A stretch of 64,000 nt of DNA from Erythrobacter sp. YJ-T3-07. Lineage in GTDB: Bacteria; Pseudomonadota; Alphaproteobacteria; Sphingomonadales; Sphingomonadaceae. Below, in pieces: positions 8,884-17,210 of this stretch. The first letter of the stretch is position 1. Each line of letters begins with the position of its first letter. The notes under the pieces were generated by a model. That model worked only from the letters and a program-made list of their open reading frames with translations, was not told the origin of the DNA and did no database searches. The translations under genes and the position numbers were made by a program. The DNA is taken from contig NZ_JAEAGP010000001.1 in the NCBI RefSeq assembly GCF_015999305.1, forward strand, positions 1,240,001 through 1,304,000. Reading direction: 5' to 3'.

Positions 8884-11133
8884 ATGAAGCGTGGCTCTGC
8901 AATCCTGTCGGTCTCGATGCTGGCTCTGATACCCGCCGCTGCCGCCGCTCAGGAGGCGGGCGAGGTGGTCGCCGAGACGCAGGAGACTGCGGATGGTGCC
9001 GACCAGGGCGGGCTCAACGTCATCGTTGTGACCGCGCAGCGGCGCGAGCAGGACATTCAGGACGTGCCGATCAGCGTCACTGCGATCAGCGGCGACGATC
9101 TGACCGAAATCGGCATTCGCGATCCGCGCGACCTGACGCTCGTCGTCCCGAGCCTGTCGATCCAGGCGGGCACATCCTCGACCACCACATCGCTGTTCCT
9201 GCGCGGCGTCGGGATCGGCGACTTCAACTCGAACACCACCGGCGCGGTCGGCGTCTATGTCGACGACGTCTTCCTTGGCGCGAACGCGGGCAAGCTGTTC
9301 AACGTGTTCGACAGCGAGGGCATCGAAGTCCTCAAAGGGCCGCAGGGCACGCTCTACGGTCGCAACACGACCGCAGGTGCGATCCGCTTTTCCTCGCGCA
9401 AGCCGACCGACGAGTTCAGCGCCAATGCCGCGATCTCCTACGGCCGGTTCAACGAGGTCCAGGCCGAGGCGGGCGTGGGCGGGCCGATCATCGGCGATGT
9501 GCTGAAGGCGCGCGTTTCCGGCACCTATCTGCGGCGCGACGGCTGGATGCTGAACCGGGTGACCGGCAACAAACTGAACGCGCTCGACATGTGGGCGGGC
9601 CGCGCGATCGTCGATTTCACGCCGAACCCGGACGTCCTCGTCCGCGCGAACGTTCACGGCGGCCAGAACCGCGGCGACGCACGCCAATTCCAGCATCGCG
9701 GATCGGGCGTCGATCTGTTCGGCAACCCGATCGTCGTCGATGGAGTGCCGCTCGACGGGCTGGGCTATGCCGATACCGATGGCGACATCGATTCGGGCGA
9801 CTTCGACGTTGAAGGCAAGGAGCGGGTCGACGTGTTCGGTGCCTCGCTGACCGGCAAATTCGATTTCGGCGGCGTCACGCTGACCTCGATCTCCGCCTAC
9901 GAGCAGGTCCGCCGCAATACGCTGGAGGATACCGACGCCAGCCCGAACAACGTCCTGACCGCGACCTATATCGACCGGCCCGAGCAATACAGCCAGGAAA
10001 TCCGGCTTCAGTCGAACGACAGCGGGCCGGTGAACTGGATCGTCGGCGGGTACTATTTCCACGACAAGCTGGTGACCAACAGCTCGTTCGACATCCTGCG
10101 CGTCCTGCGCGATCCGAACGATCTGCCGGGCACTTTCGATCCGGCCAACTCCATCGGCAATTACGCCTATCCCTACACCCAGAAGACCGAGAGCTGGGCC
10201 GCTTTCGCGCAGGCCGATGTCGAGCTGACCGACCGGCTGACGCTGACCGGTGGCCTGCGCTATTCGGTCGACAGCATCGATTTCGACTATCAGGCCTTCT
10301 TCGATGACGTGGTCGTCGTGCCGGTGATCGACTTCCAGGGTTCGGAGACGTTCAGGGATCTGTCGTGGCGCGCCGCGCTGTCGTTCAAGGCGAGCGACGA
10401 CGTGATGCTCTATGCGTCCTCGTCCAAAGGCTACAACAGCGGCGGTTTCGCGGGCGGTTCGTCCAGCGACCCCGCGCAGTTGCAGCCGTTCGATTCCGAA
10501 ACGCTCTATGCCTACGAGGTTGGGGTAAAGACCGACCTGCTGGACCGCACGCTGCGCTTCAACGCCGCCGCCTTCTACTATGATTATCGCGACCTTCAGG
10601 TGTTCGTGTTCGACACCTCCGGCGTGCTGCCGGTGCAGCGCAAGCTCAATGCGGGCAATGCGGAAATCTACGGCCTCGAAGTCGAATTACAGGCGCAGCC
10701 CTCGCGCTATTTCAACGCCTTCGTCAACGCCAGCTTCCTCCATGCGCAGTACAAGGACTTCATTGCGCTGGCGGCGGAAGACTATGCGGGCAACGACCTG
10801 GTCAACGCGCCCGATTTCTCGCTCTCTGCCGGGTTCACGGTCACGCAGCCGCTGCCGGGCGGTAGCTCGCTGCAACTGCGCGCCGACGGCAATTTCCAGT
10901 CGGAAACCTTCCTCACCCCGGACAATGCCCGGGCCAATCGGGTGGAGCCCTTCGGCACCGCGAATGTCAGGTTCTCGTGGCTCTCCGCCGACGAGAAGAT
11001 CGAGCTCGCGCTGTGGGGCAAGAACGTCACTGACACCCGCTACACCACCTACATCTCGCCTGTCCTGACCATGGACCAGATCAACTATAATGATCCGGCC
11101 ACCTATGGTGTGCAGGCCGTCCTCAAATTCTGA
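8884..11133 (+). CDS. TonB-dependent outer-membrane receptor
   Basis: Energy-coupled outer-membrane transporter, 749 residues. The ATG at 8884 follows a TTG codon and a CGGGAGGG ribosome site. There is a Sec signal peptide (LIPAAAAAQ, about residues 1-23) and a TonB box near residues 46-51 (VIVVTA). The plug domain contains DVPISVTAISGDDL and VEVLKGPQGTLYGRNTT-like text (here IEVLKGPQGTLYGRN), and the barrel ends in aromatic F (VQAVLKF). It heads a tight operon with the aminotransferase, kinase and aldolase genes, so its ligand is probably the compound those enzymes break down. No siderophore genes are nearby. Confidence 0.95.
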   Translation: MKRGSAILSVSMLALIPAAAAAQEAGEVVAETQETADGADQGGLNVIVVTAQRREQDIQDVPISVTAISGDDLTEIGIRDPRDLTLVVPSLSIQAGTSSTTTSLFLRGVGIGDFNSNTTGAVGVYVDDVFLGANAGKLFNVFDSEGIEVLKGPQGTLYGRNTTAGAIRFSSRKPTDEFSANAAISYGRFNEVQAEAGVGGPIIGDVLKARVSGTYLRRDGWMLNRVTGNKLNALDMWAGRAIVDFTPNPDVLVRANVHGGQNRGDARQFQHRGSGVDLFGNPIVVDGVPLDGLGYADTDGDIDSGDFDVEGKERVDVFGASLTGKFDFGGVTLTSISAYEQVRRNTLEDTDASPNNVLTATYIDRPEQYSQEIRLQSNDSGPVNWIVGGYYFHDKLVTNSSFDILRVLRDPNDLPGTFDPANSIGNYAYPYTQKTESWAAFAQADVELTDRLTLTGGLRYSVDSIDFDYQAFFDDVVVVPVIDFQGSETFRDLSWRAALSFKASDDVMLYASSSKGYNSGGFAGGSSSDPAQLQPFDSETLYAYEVGVKTDLLDRTLRFNAAAFYYDYRDLQVFVFDTSGVLPVQRKLNAGNAEIYGLEVELQAQPSRYFNAFVNASFLHAQYKDFIALAAEDYAGNDLVNAPDFSLSAGFTVTQPLPGGSSLQLRADGNFQSETFLTPDNARANRVEPFGTANVRFSWLSADEKIELALWGKNVTDTRYTTYISPVLTMDQINYNDPATYGVQAVLKF

Positions 11134-11151
11134 TTGGCAAGTGAGACGGTT

Positions 11152-12423
11152 ATGAACCGAACCAAGGATGCCGCGCTGCGTGAGCGTGCGCTGAAAGTCA
11201 TTCCCCACGGCATGTACGGGCACCAGTCGGTGCGGATCCTGCCCGCAGGCTTCCCGCAGTTCTTCGAGAAGGCGGAGGGCGCGCATGTCTGGGACGTCGA
11301 TGGCAATCGCTACCTCGACTTCATGTGCGCTTACGGACCCAACCTGCTGGGATACAAGGACGAGCGGGTCGACGCGGCAGCGCGGGCGCAGGCCGAGATC
11401 GGCGATGTCATGACCGGGCCTTCGCCGCTGATGGTCGAGCTGGCCGAAACCATGGTCGAGATGGTCGACCACGCCGATTGGGCCATGTTCTGCAAGAACG
11501 GCACCGACGCCACCACGATGGCGATGAGCAGCGCGCGCGCACAGACCGGCAAGCGGATCGTGCTGGTCGCAAAGGGTGCCTATCATGGCGCGGCCCCCTG
11601 GTGCACGCCGATCCCCGCCGGGACCGTGCCCGAAGACCGCGCGCACCTGAAGGGCTACGACTATAACGACGTCGCCAGCCTGGAAGCCGCCGTGGCCGAG
11701 GCGGGGGACGATCTGGCGGCGATCTTCGCATCGCCCTTCAAGCACGACGCCTTCATCGATCAGGAAGCGCCCGAGCCCGCCTATGCCCGCCGTGCGCGCG
11801 AATTGTGCGACGAGACCGGGGCGATGCTGATCGTCGACGAGGTCCGCGCGGGATTCCGCCTCGCGCGGGGCAGCAGCTGGACGCAGCTCGGCGTCCAGCC
11901 TGACCTGAGCGCATGGGGCAAGTGCTTTGCCAACGGGCACCCGATCTCGGCGCTGCTCGGTTCGAACCGCTGCCGCGAAGGCGCCGGGTCGATCTATGCG
12001 ACGGGCTCGTTCTGGCTCTCCGCAGTGCCGATGGCAGCGGCGATCGAGACGCTGCGCATCATCCGTGAAAGCGACTACCTCGAGCAGTCGGAGCGGCTCG
12101 GCACGCGCCTGCGCGAGGGGCTGGACGCCGCAGCGAAGAAGCACGGCTTCACCCTGCGCCAGTCGGGGCCGGTCCAGATGCCGCAGATCATGTTCGCCGA
12201 CGATGCCGATTTCAGCGTCGGCTATGCGTGGACGCAGGAAATGCTCGCCCGCGGGTTCTACCTGCATCCCTGGCACAACATGTTCCTGTGCGCGGCGATG
12301 ACCGAGAGCGATATCGAGGACACGATCGCCGCCGCCGATGATGCCTTCGCCGCGCTGGCGGGCAAGCTTGACGAGATCCCGCCGCACCCGCTGATGACCG
12401 CAATGGCTGCGGCTTCGGCATAA
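11152..12423 (+). CDS. Class III aminotransferase, resembling fumonisin aminotransferase FumI
   Basis: PLP-dependent transaminase of the glutamate-1-semialdehyde aminomutase/class III group, 423 residues from the ATG at 11152. The phosphate-binding segment is CKNGTDATTMA (about 114-124), the PLP aspartate lies in LIVDEVRAGFR (Asp229), and the Schiff-base lysine is Lys257 in SAWGKCFANG. MYGHQSVRILP, FMCAYGPNLLGY, GSFWLSAVPMAAAIETLRI and PVQMPQIMFADD recall FumI of the Sphingopyxis fumonisin pathway, which deaminates hydrolysed fumonisin B1. That comparison is from memory and needs an alignment. It starts 18 bp after the receptor and overlaps the kinase gene by 1 nt. Likely role: conversion of a primary amine on a polyol or long-chain amino alcohol to a ketone. 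Confidence 0.9.
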   Translation: MNRTKDAALRERALKVIPHGMYGHQSVRILPAGFPQFFEKAEGAHVWDVDGNRYLDFMCAYGPNLLGYKDERVDAAARAQAEIGDVMTGPSPLMVELAETMVEMVDHADWAMFCKNGTDATTMAMSSARAQTGKRIVLVAKGAYHGAAPWCTPIPAGTVPEDRAHLKGYDYNDVASLEAAVAEAGDDLAAIFASPFKHDAFIDQEAPEPAYARRARELCDETGAMLIVDEVRAGFRLARGSSWTQLGVQPDLSAWGKCFANGHPISALLGSNRCREGAGSIYATGSFWLSAVPMAAAIETLRIIRESDYLEQSERLGTRLREGLDAAAKKHGFTLRQSGPVQMPQIMFADDADFSVGYAWTQEMLARGFYLHPWHNMFLCAAMTESDIEDTIAAADDAFAALAGKLDEIPPHPLMTAMAAASA

Positions 12424-13373
12424 TGGCTGCGCCGCTGGATCTGCTGTGCGTCGGCCTTACCACGCTCGACATCACGGTTCGCCCGGTGGAGTCGCTGCCC
12501 GAGGGCGAGGCGGGGCAGATCGTCGAGAAGATCGCGCTTTCTCCCGCCGGGACCGCAGGGGGCACGGCCTTCGTCGCGCAGACGCTGGGCCTGCGTACAG
12601 CACTGTCTTCGGCTGTCGGCGACGATCCGCAGGGGCAGATCGTGCGCTCGATGCTGGAGGACGCGGGAGTCGATACGAGCATGCTCGCGGTCGATCCCAA
12701 CTGGCCGACATCGACCACGGTCCTGCCCATCCGTCCCAATGGCGATCGCCCCAACTGGCACATGATGGGGGCCAGCGTGTTCGCGCCGGTCGGCGAAGCG
12801 GAACGGGCCGCGCTCGATCGCACGCGCAACGTGCACTGGGCGGGCGTGGGCTTTCCCGGCACGATGGGGAAGGGCGCGGACTTCCTGCGGGAGGCGCAGG
12901 CGCGCGGTCTGTTCACCACGTGCGACCTGATCGCACCGACGGAAGCTGCGCAGACCGATCTCGATGTGCTGCTGCCGCATGTCGACCTGTTCATGCCCAG
13001 CCTTGCCGAGTTGAGCGCGCTCGCGGGGACCGATGATCCGGTCGAGGGCGCGCGCCGCTTCATGGCACGCGGCGCGAAAGGCTGCCTCGTCAAGCTGGGC
13101 GGCGATGGCGCGCTGCTCGTCCTGCCCGAAGAGCAGATCCACGCGGCTGCGCACCGGATCGATCCGGTCGATACGACAAGTTGCGGCGACAGCCTATGCG
13201 CCGGATATATCGCGGGCCGCGCCCGTGGCTTCGATCAGGCGGACGCGCTGCGTTTCGGTGTCGCGACCGCGGCGCAGGTCGCGCTCGGCGTGGGGACGCT
13301 CGGCGTGCTCGAGAATTACGATGCGACCCTTGCATTCATGCGCGAAACGCCGGTGAAGGACTACAGCCGATGA
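12423..13373 (+). CDS. PfkB/ribokinase-family sugar (polyol) kinase
   Basis: ATP-dependent hydroxyl kinase, 316 residues. The N-terminus DLLCVGLTTLDITVRPVE and PAGTAGGTAFVAQTLGLRTALSSAVGDD match PfkB signature 1, and the C-terminal signature is DTTSCGDSLCAGYIAGRA. The catalytic base would be Asp256. The usual GAGD anion-hole text is changed to SCGD, which keeps Gly and Asp but puts Cys in place of Ala. Its ATG overlaps the aminotransferase stop by 1 nt and its stop overlaps the aldolase start by 4 nt, so the three are translationally coupled. In context it would phosphorylate the ketone made by the aminotransferase before aldol cleavage. Confidence 0.9.
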   Translation: MAAPLDLLCVGLTTLDITVRPVESLPEGEAGQIVEKIALSPAGTAGGTAFVAQTLGLRTALSSAVGDDPQGQIVRSMLEDAGVDTSMLAVDPNWPTSTTVLPIRPNGDRPNWHMMGASVFAPVGEAERAALDRTRNVHWAGVGFPGTMGKGADFLREAQARGLFTTCDLIAPTEAAQTDLDVLLPHVDLFMPSLAELSALAGTDDPVEGARRFMARGAKGCLVKLGGDGALLVLPEEQIHAAAHRIDPVDTTSCGDSLCAGYIAGRARGFDQADALRFGVATAAQVALGVGTLGVLENYDATLAFMRETPVKDYSR

Positions 13374-14020
13374 CCGAAGACGATGCCCGCCAGCAGCTGG
13401 TCGATGCGATGCGCACGCTCGATGCGCGGGGGCTCAACCGCGGGACCTCGGGCAATATCTCGATGCGGTTCGGCTCGGGGATGTTCGTGACGCCGTCGGG
13501 CGTGACGCCGGATCGCCTGACGCCCGAGCTGATGGTGTTCGTCGACGGCGATGGCAGCGTTGCGCAAGGATCGGCCCGCCCGTCGAGCGAGTGGCGCATG
13601 CACATGGGGCTGTACCAGCGCCGCGCCGATGCGAACGCGATCGTGCATTGCCACGCGCGCTATTCAACGATCCTCGCCTGTGCCCACCGTGAAATTCCGC
13701 CGCTGCATTACATGGTCGCGGTGAGCGGCGCGGCCAACGTGCCCGTCGCCCCCTACGCGACCTTCGGCAGCGAGGCGCTTGCCGATGGCGTCGCCGAGAC
13801 GCTCGACGGGCGTTATGCCTGCCTGATGGCCAACCATGGCCTGATCGCACTGGCGCCCGCGCTCCCTCTGGCGATGGCGATCGCCGAGGAGATCGAGGAG
13901 CAGGCCGCGGTCTATTGCGGAACGCTCTCGCTGGGTGGCCCGAAACTGCTCGAAGAGGACGAGATGGAACGGATCATCGGGGCCTTCCGGCAATACGGCC
14001 AGAAGGACGCCGAGGGCTGA
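13370..14020 (+). CDS. Class II aldolase/adducin family, L-fuculose-phosphate-aldolase-like
   Basis: Zinc aldolase of the FucA/AraD family, 216 residues, very close to E. coli FucA length. GTSGNIS (26-32) is the phosphate-binding motif. Glu74 in SSEWRMH matches catalytic Glu73 of FucA, and His93, His95 (HCHARYST) and His156 (ANHGLIAL) match zinc ligands His92, His94 and His155, each displaced by one. FucA-type enzymes split a 1-phospho-2-keto-3,4-diol into dihydroxyacetone phosphate and an aldehyde. It is the last gene of the operon, starting inside the kinase stop (ATGA). The next element downstream is an intergenic repeat. Confidence 0.92.
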   Translation: MTEDDARQQLVDAMRTLDARGLNRGTSGNISMRFGSGMFVTPSGVTPDRLTPELMVFVDGDGSVAQGSARPSSEWRMHMGLYQRRADANAIVHCHARYSTILACAHREIPPLHYMVAVSGAANVPVAPYATFGSEALADGVAETLDGRYACLMANHGLIALAPALPLAMAIAEEIEEQAAVYCGTLSLGGPKLLEEDEMERIIGAFRQYGQKDAEG

Positions 14021-14090
14021 AGGGTTTTTCGAGACGCCCGCAGGTGTGAAAGAGCACATGCGCAAGGCCTGACAGTGTAGTTCGTCCATT

Positions 14091-14226
14091 GCGCTGTCCT
14101 ACATGCTGTGTCCGCGCTAGACTGGCATGCGATCATCCCGCTGCGATAGGCGTTGCGGCTTTGCGGGGCGGGCCAGCAGGGAGGAGACGTTTTCTCCTCC
14201 CTGGACACTGTGTCAGGTGTGTCAGG
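14091..14226 (+). repeat. Intergenic repeat element, copy 1
   Basis: Non-coding sequence between the aldolase gene and a convergent esterase gene. It shares ordered blocks with the reverse strand of 24705-24831. GCGCTGTCCTACA is at 14091-14103 and CGCGCTAG at 14113-14120. A 41-nt block at 14186-14226 (GACGTTTTCTCC, CCTGGACA, then TGTCAGGTGTGTCAGG) differs from copy 2 by one substitution and one indel. In this copy the block can also fold as a hairpin, GGGAGGAGA against TCTCCTCCC, so it may work as a terminator between the convergent genes. Confidence 0.75.
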
Positions 14227-14235
14227 CCGAGGGCG

Positions 14236-15819
14236 TCAGGGTTTCCAGTATTGGCGGAAGCTGGAGCGCGGATCGCTCTCCACCCGCAGGTCTTCGTCGA
14301 AGATCAGCGTCGTGCGCTCGGGCGGGGAGTAGGGCTTCCATTGAGGAATGCGCTCGTTGTTGGGGTCGCCATTGGCAGCGAAGGCCGCCCAGCTCGATGC
14401 GATGGCCGCGGCGAGTTCGTTGGCCTCCTTGCTCGAGCCGTTGAGCGCGCCGCGCGTGTTGTAGAGGCTGGGCGCGACGTCGATCCCGTGGACCGCGCCG
14501 AAGCGGCCGTCCGCCGCCGGGCTCGGCTGGGTCCACAGATAGGTCCAGACCGGCGCGCCGCCCTGCTTGGCCTTGAGCTCGGCCTGCGCGAAGGCCGACT
14601 TGCGGAAGGTAAGGTCGGACTCGAGCCGCGCGGCGAGCAGGAAGGGCGGGGCGTCCGGGTCTTCGGCGCGATAGGCGGCGACCGCTTCGGCAGCCCTGTC
14701 GCCCAGATGCTTGCGGGCGAACTGCGTCAGGCGCGCCTCGTCCATCGCGAAGTCGCCCATGCGGTAGGCCCGCTCGTCGAGCACGGAGGACACGATCATC
14801 GGCACGTCGGCGGATACGGCGGGCGCATCCGGATCCCACGGGTGGCGGGGCAGGGCGATTCCATCGACGACGGGCGCGAAGGATCGCGGTGCCTCGCCCT
14901 TGGCGCGGTCCGCGGCCTCCAGCTTGGCCTGCGTTTCAAGGAGGACGGTCCACGGCACCTCCTGCAGCTTGCGGAAGTCGCCTGGTGCGATCTCCAGCGC
15001 GTCCATCAGCCGTTTCGCGGTCGCGCTCGCCATTTCGGGCGGCATCATCCGCAGGGCAGAGCCGCTCATCACGCCCGCGCGGTGGAACAGGCCCTTGCCG
15101 CCGGGCATCGCCATCAGCACGCTGGTCTTCGCCCCGCCGCCCGACTGGCCGTAGACCAGCACACGGGCAGGATCGCCGCCGAACGCCGCGACATTCTCGC
15201 GCACCCAGCCGAGCGCGGCGACGATGTCCTGCATCCCCACCGTGCCCGAAGTGGCGAACTCCTCGCCCCCGAACTCGGCGAGGTGGAGGAAGCCGAACGC
15301 GCCGAGGCGATGGTTGATCGCGATCACCACGCTGTCGGTGAAGCGCGCCATCGCCTCCCCATCCATGCCGACCGAGTTGCCCGATCCGGAATAGAACCCG
15401 CCGCCGTGCAGCACCACGATCACCGGCTTCTTCGCGTTCGGGTCGAGCCCGGGCGACCACAGGTTGAGCGACAGGTTGTCCTCCCCCATGCCCGAAGGAT
15501 TGCGATCGACCATGATCAGGTCGGCATAGACATGACGGCGGTCGCCCGGGATTTGCGGGGCAACGTCGGTCCAGTGCAGCGCATCACGCACGCCTGCCCA
15601 GGGTTCGACCGGTTGCGGCGGCATGAAGCGGTTCGCGCCGCTCGTGTCGGCGGCATAGCTCACGCCCCGGAAAATCGAGACCCCGCCCGATTCCAGCCCG
15701 CGCAGCTTGCCCTGCGCCGTCTCCACAACCGGGAACATGCCCGCCGCGAATGCTGGCCGTGCCATGGCGGTAGCGCCGAGCGCGAGTGCCGATCCGAGTG
15801 TCTGTCGCCGCGTCATCAT
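14236..15819 (-). CDS. Type-B carboxylesterase, Tat-exported
   Basis: Serine esterase of the para-nitrobenzyl-esterase/cholinesterase family, 527 residues from the ATGATG at 15819. The N-terminus MMTRRQTLGSALALGATAMARPAFA is a twin-arginine signal, so the folded enzyme should go to the periplasm. The oxyanion loop is HGGGF (138-142), the nucleophile is Ser226 in GQSGGG, the acid is probably Glu in SSVLDERA, and the histidine lies in AVHGIDVAP. It is divergent from the DapA-like gene and has a shared 19-bp motif 27 bp upstream of its start. It is one of four related esterases in 17 kb. The ester substrate is unknown. Confidence 0.92.
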   Translation of the reverse strand: MMTRRQTLGSALALGATAMARPAFAAGMFPVVETAQGKLRGLESGGVSIFRGVSYAADTSGANRFMPPQPVEPWAGVRDALHWTDVAPQIPGDRRHVYADLIMVDRNPSGMGEDNLSLNLWSPGLDPNAKKPVIVVLHGGGFYSGSGNSVGMDGEAMARFTDSVVIAINHRLGAFGFLHLAEFGGEEFATSGTVGMQDIVAALGWVRENVAAFGGDPARVLVYGQSGGGAKTSVLMAMPGGKGLFHRAGVMSGSALRMMPPEMASATAKRLMDALEIAPGDFRKLQEVPWTVLLETQAKLEAADRAKGEAPRSFAPVVDGIALPRHPWDPDAPAVSADVPMIVSSVLDERAYRMGDFAMDEARLTQFARKHLGDRAAEAVAAYRAEDPDAPPFLLAARLESDLTFRKSAFAQAELKAKQGGAPVWTYLWTQPSPAADGRFGAVHGIDVAPSLYNTRGALNGSSKEANELAAAIASSWAAFAANGDPNNERIPQWKPYSPPERTTLIFDEDLRVESDPRSSFRQYWKP

Positions 15820-15846
15820 CCCCGAGTCTCCCTGTGTCGTTTGTGC

Positions 15847-15865
15847 TGACACTAGAACCAATTGG
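15847..15865 (-). promoter_or_regulatory. Shared 19-bp upstream motif, site 1
   Basis: On the plus strand TGACACTAGAACCAATTGG. It aligns with sites at 20264-20282 and 23114-23132 (TGACA-x-T-x-x-AAC-x-A-x-T-x-G, 12 of 19 positions identical in all three) and, on the other strand, with 24931-24949. Read on the minus strand it points to the esterase starting at 15819. It could be an activator or repressor site or part of a promoter. Confidence 0.5.
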
Positions 15866-16001
15866 ACTTGCGTGTTAAGCCCTTTTCGTAAATGCGGTAT
15901 GCCTTCAAGGTCCGGTTAAACTGGGTGAATAGTTTTTGTTCAAATGCCGGGTTCCTTGATATGTGCGGTCTGATGAGTGGGAGAGGCGGGATCTGGAGCG
16001 A

Positions 16002-17192
16002 TTGCACATCACGCGGCGGAGTGCGCTTGCCGGGGCGGCTGCGCTGATGGCGGCGTCGACCTTGCGTGCGCAGCATCCGGCTGGCGGCCGGCTTGCGCCC
16101 ATGGCCGATTCGCCCCAGCGGGTGTGGGTGAAGGCGAACCTGCGCGGGTTGATGAACCTGTTCCTGCCGACGTTCCGCGAGGATGGGCGCACGCTGGACG
16201 AGGACGCGATCCGCCACGATGTGCGCCACGCGATCGCGCAGGGCTTTTCAGGCACGCTACCGATGATCAACTGGACGCTCCCCGGCGACCCACGGTGGAC
16301 GCAGTTCCATCGCATCCTGATCGACGAGGCGGGCGATGACCTGCCGGTCCACGGCATCATCGCCGGCGGCAAGGTGGAATCGGACCTTCGCCTGCTCGGC
16401 GCGCTGGAGGAACTGGGTACACAGCTGGTGCTGCTCGCCTCGACTTTTCCAGCCGATAGCAGCGCCGACCAGCTGCACGATCTGATGGCGCAGCGGATTA
16501 CCGCCACGCAGCTTCCGGTCATGCTCTATGCCGCAACCGGGCGGCGCGCGTTTCCGGCGCTTGGCCCGGCAGGTCAGCCGCTCAATGTGTACGACCGGAT
16601 TGCCGACCTCCACAACGTGGTGGCGGTGAAGATCTCGCAGCCGGTATCGCTGACGTCGACCATGCAGCTGTGCCAGCGACTGGGCGACCGTCTTTCGATG
16701 GGGCCGGTCAATCTCGATTTCCTCCCGCTGCTGGCGCGTCATTTCGACATAAGCTGGAGCGGGCAGTGGAATGCCGAGGCGGTGCAGACCCCTGCACAGC
16801 CAATCGGCAGGCGCTGGCTCGCCGCCTCTGCCGCAGGCGACATGGCGCAGGTCGATGCGCTGGCCCGTCAGATACAGCCTGCGCTGTCGCACTTCTTTGC
16901 GATGCAGGCTCCGGTGATCCGCGCGGGCGGGCATCCGTGGCAGCACAGCCGCTATTACCAGTGGCTCTCGGACGGCAATGGCGGGTTGCTTCCGCATGAT
17001 CCCCTTGCGCCGGACGGAGCGATCCCCGTGCTCGATGCCAAGGCACGCGCCGCGATGCGTGCGGCCTACCGCGCGTCGGGCCTCGAGCCGACCGATGCGC
17101 CCGAAGAGCAATTCGTGGTCGGCCGTGCGGCGTGGGCGCGCGGCGTGCGCGCCTCCGACCTGACCGCGCTGCCATACTATTCGCAAGATTGA
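16002..17192 (+). CDS. DapA/NAL-family (dihydrodipicolinate synthase-like) lyase with Tat signal
   Basis: Class I lyase of the DHDPS/N-acetylneuraminate lyase family, about 396 residues. The start is uncertain. TTG at 16002 gives HITRRSALAGAAALMAASTLRAQ, a clean Tat signal, with GGAG 3 nt upstream; GTG at 15963 is the alternative. The family landmarks are present: the Tyr in LPVMLYAATG and the Schiff-base Lys in VVAVKISQP, so it should be catalytic. Proteins of this family are normally cytoplasmic, so export is unusual. A C-terminal extension (PDGAIPVLDAKARAAMRAAYRASGLEPTD) is conventional for the family. The esterase gene 18 bp downstream is probably co-transcribed. It may release pyruvate or another keto acid from a periplasmic intermediate. 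Confidence 0.82.
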   Translation: MHITRRSALAGAAALMAASTLRAQHPAGGRLAPMADSPQRVWVKANLRGLMNLFLPTFREDGRTLDEDAIRHDVRHAIAQGFSGTLPMINWTLPGDPRWTQFHRILIDEAGDDLPVHGIIAGGKVESDLRLLGALEELGTQLVLLASTFPADSSADQLHDLMAQRITATQLPVMLYAATGRRAFPALGPAGQPLNVYDRIADLHNVVAVKISQPVSLTSTMQLCQRLGDRLSMGPVNLDFLPLLARHFDISWSGQWNAEAVQTPAQPIGRRWLAASAAGDMAQVDALARQIQPALSHFFAMQAPVIRAGGHPWQHSRYYQWLSDGNGGLLPHDPLAPDGAIPVLDAKARAAMRAAYRASGLEPTDAPEEQFVVGRAAWARGVRASDLTALPYYSQD

Positions 17193-17210
17193 GACAACAG
17201 GGAGAGGGGA

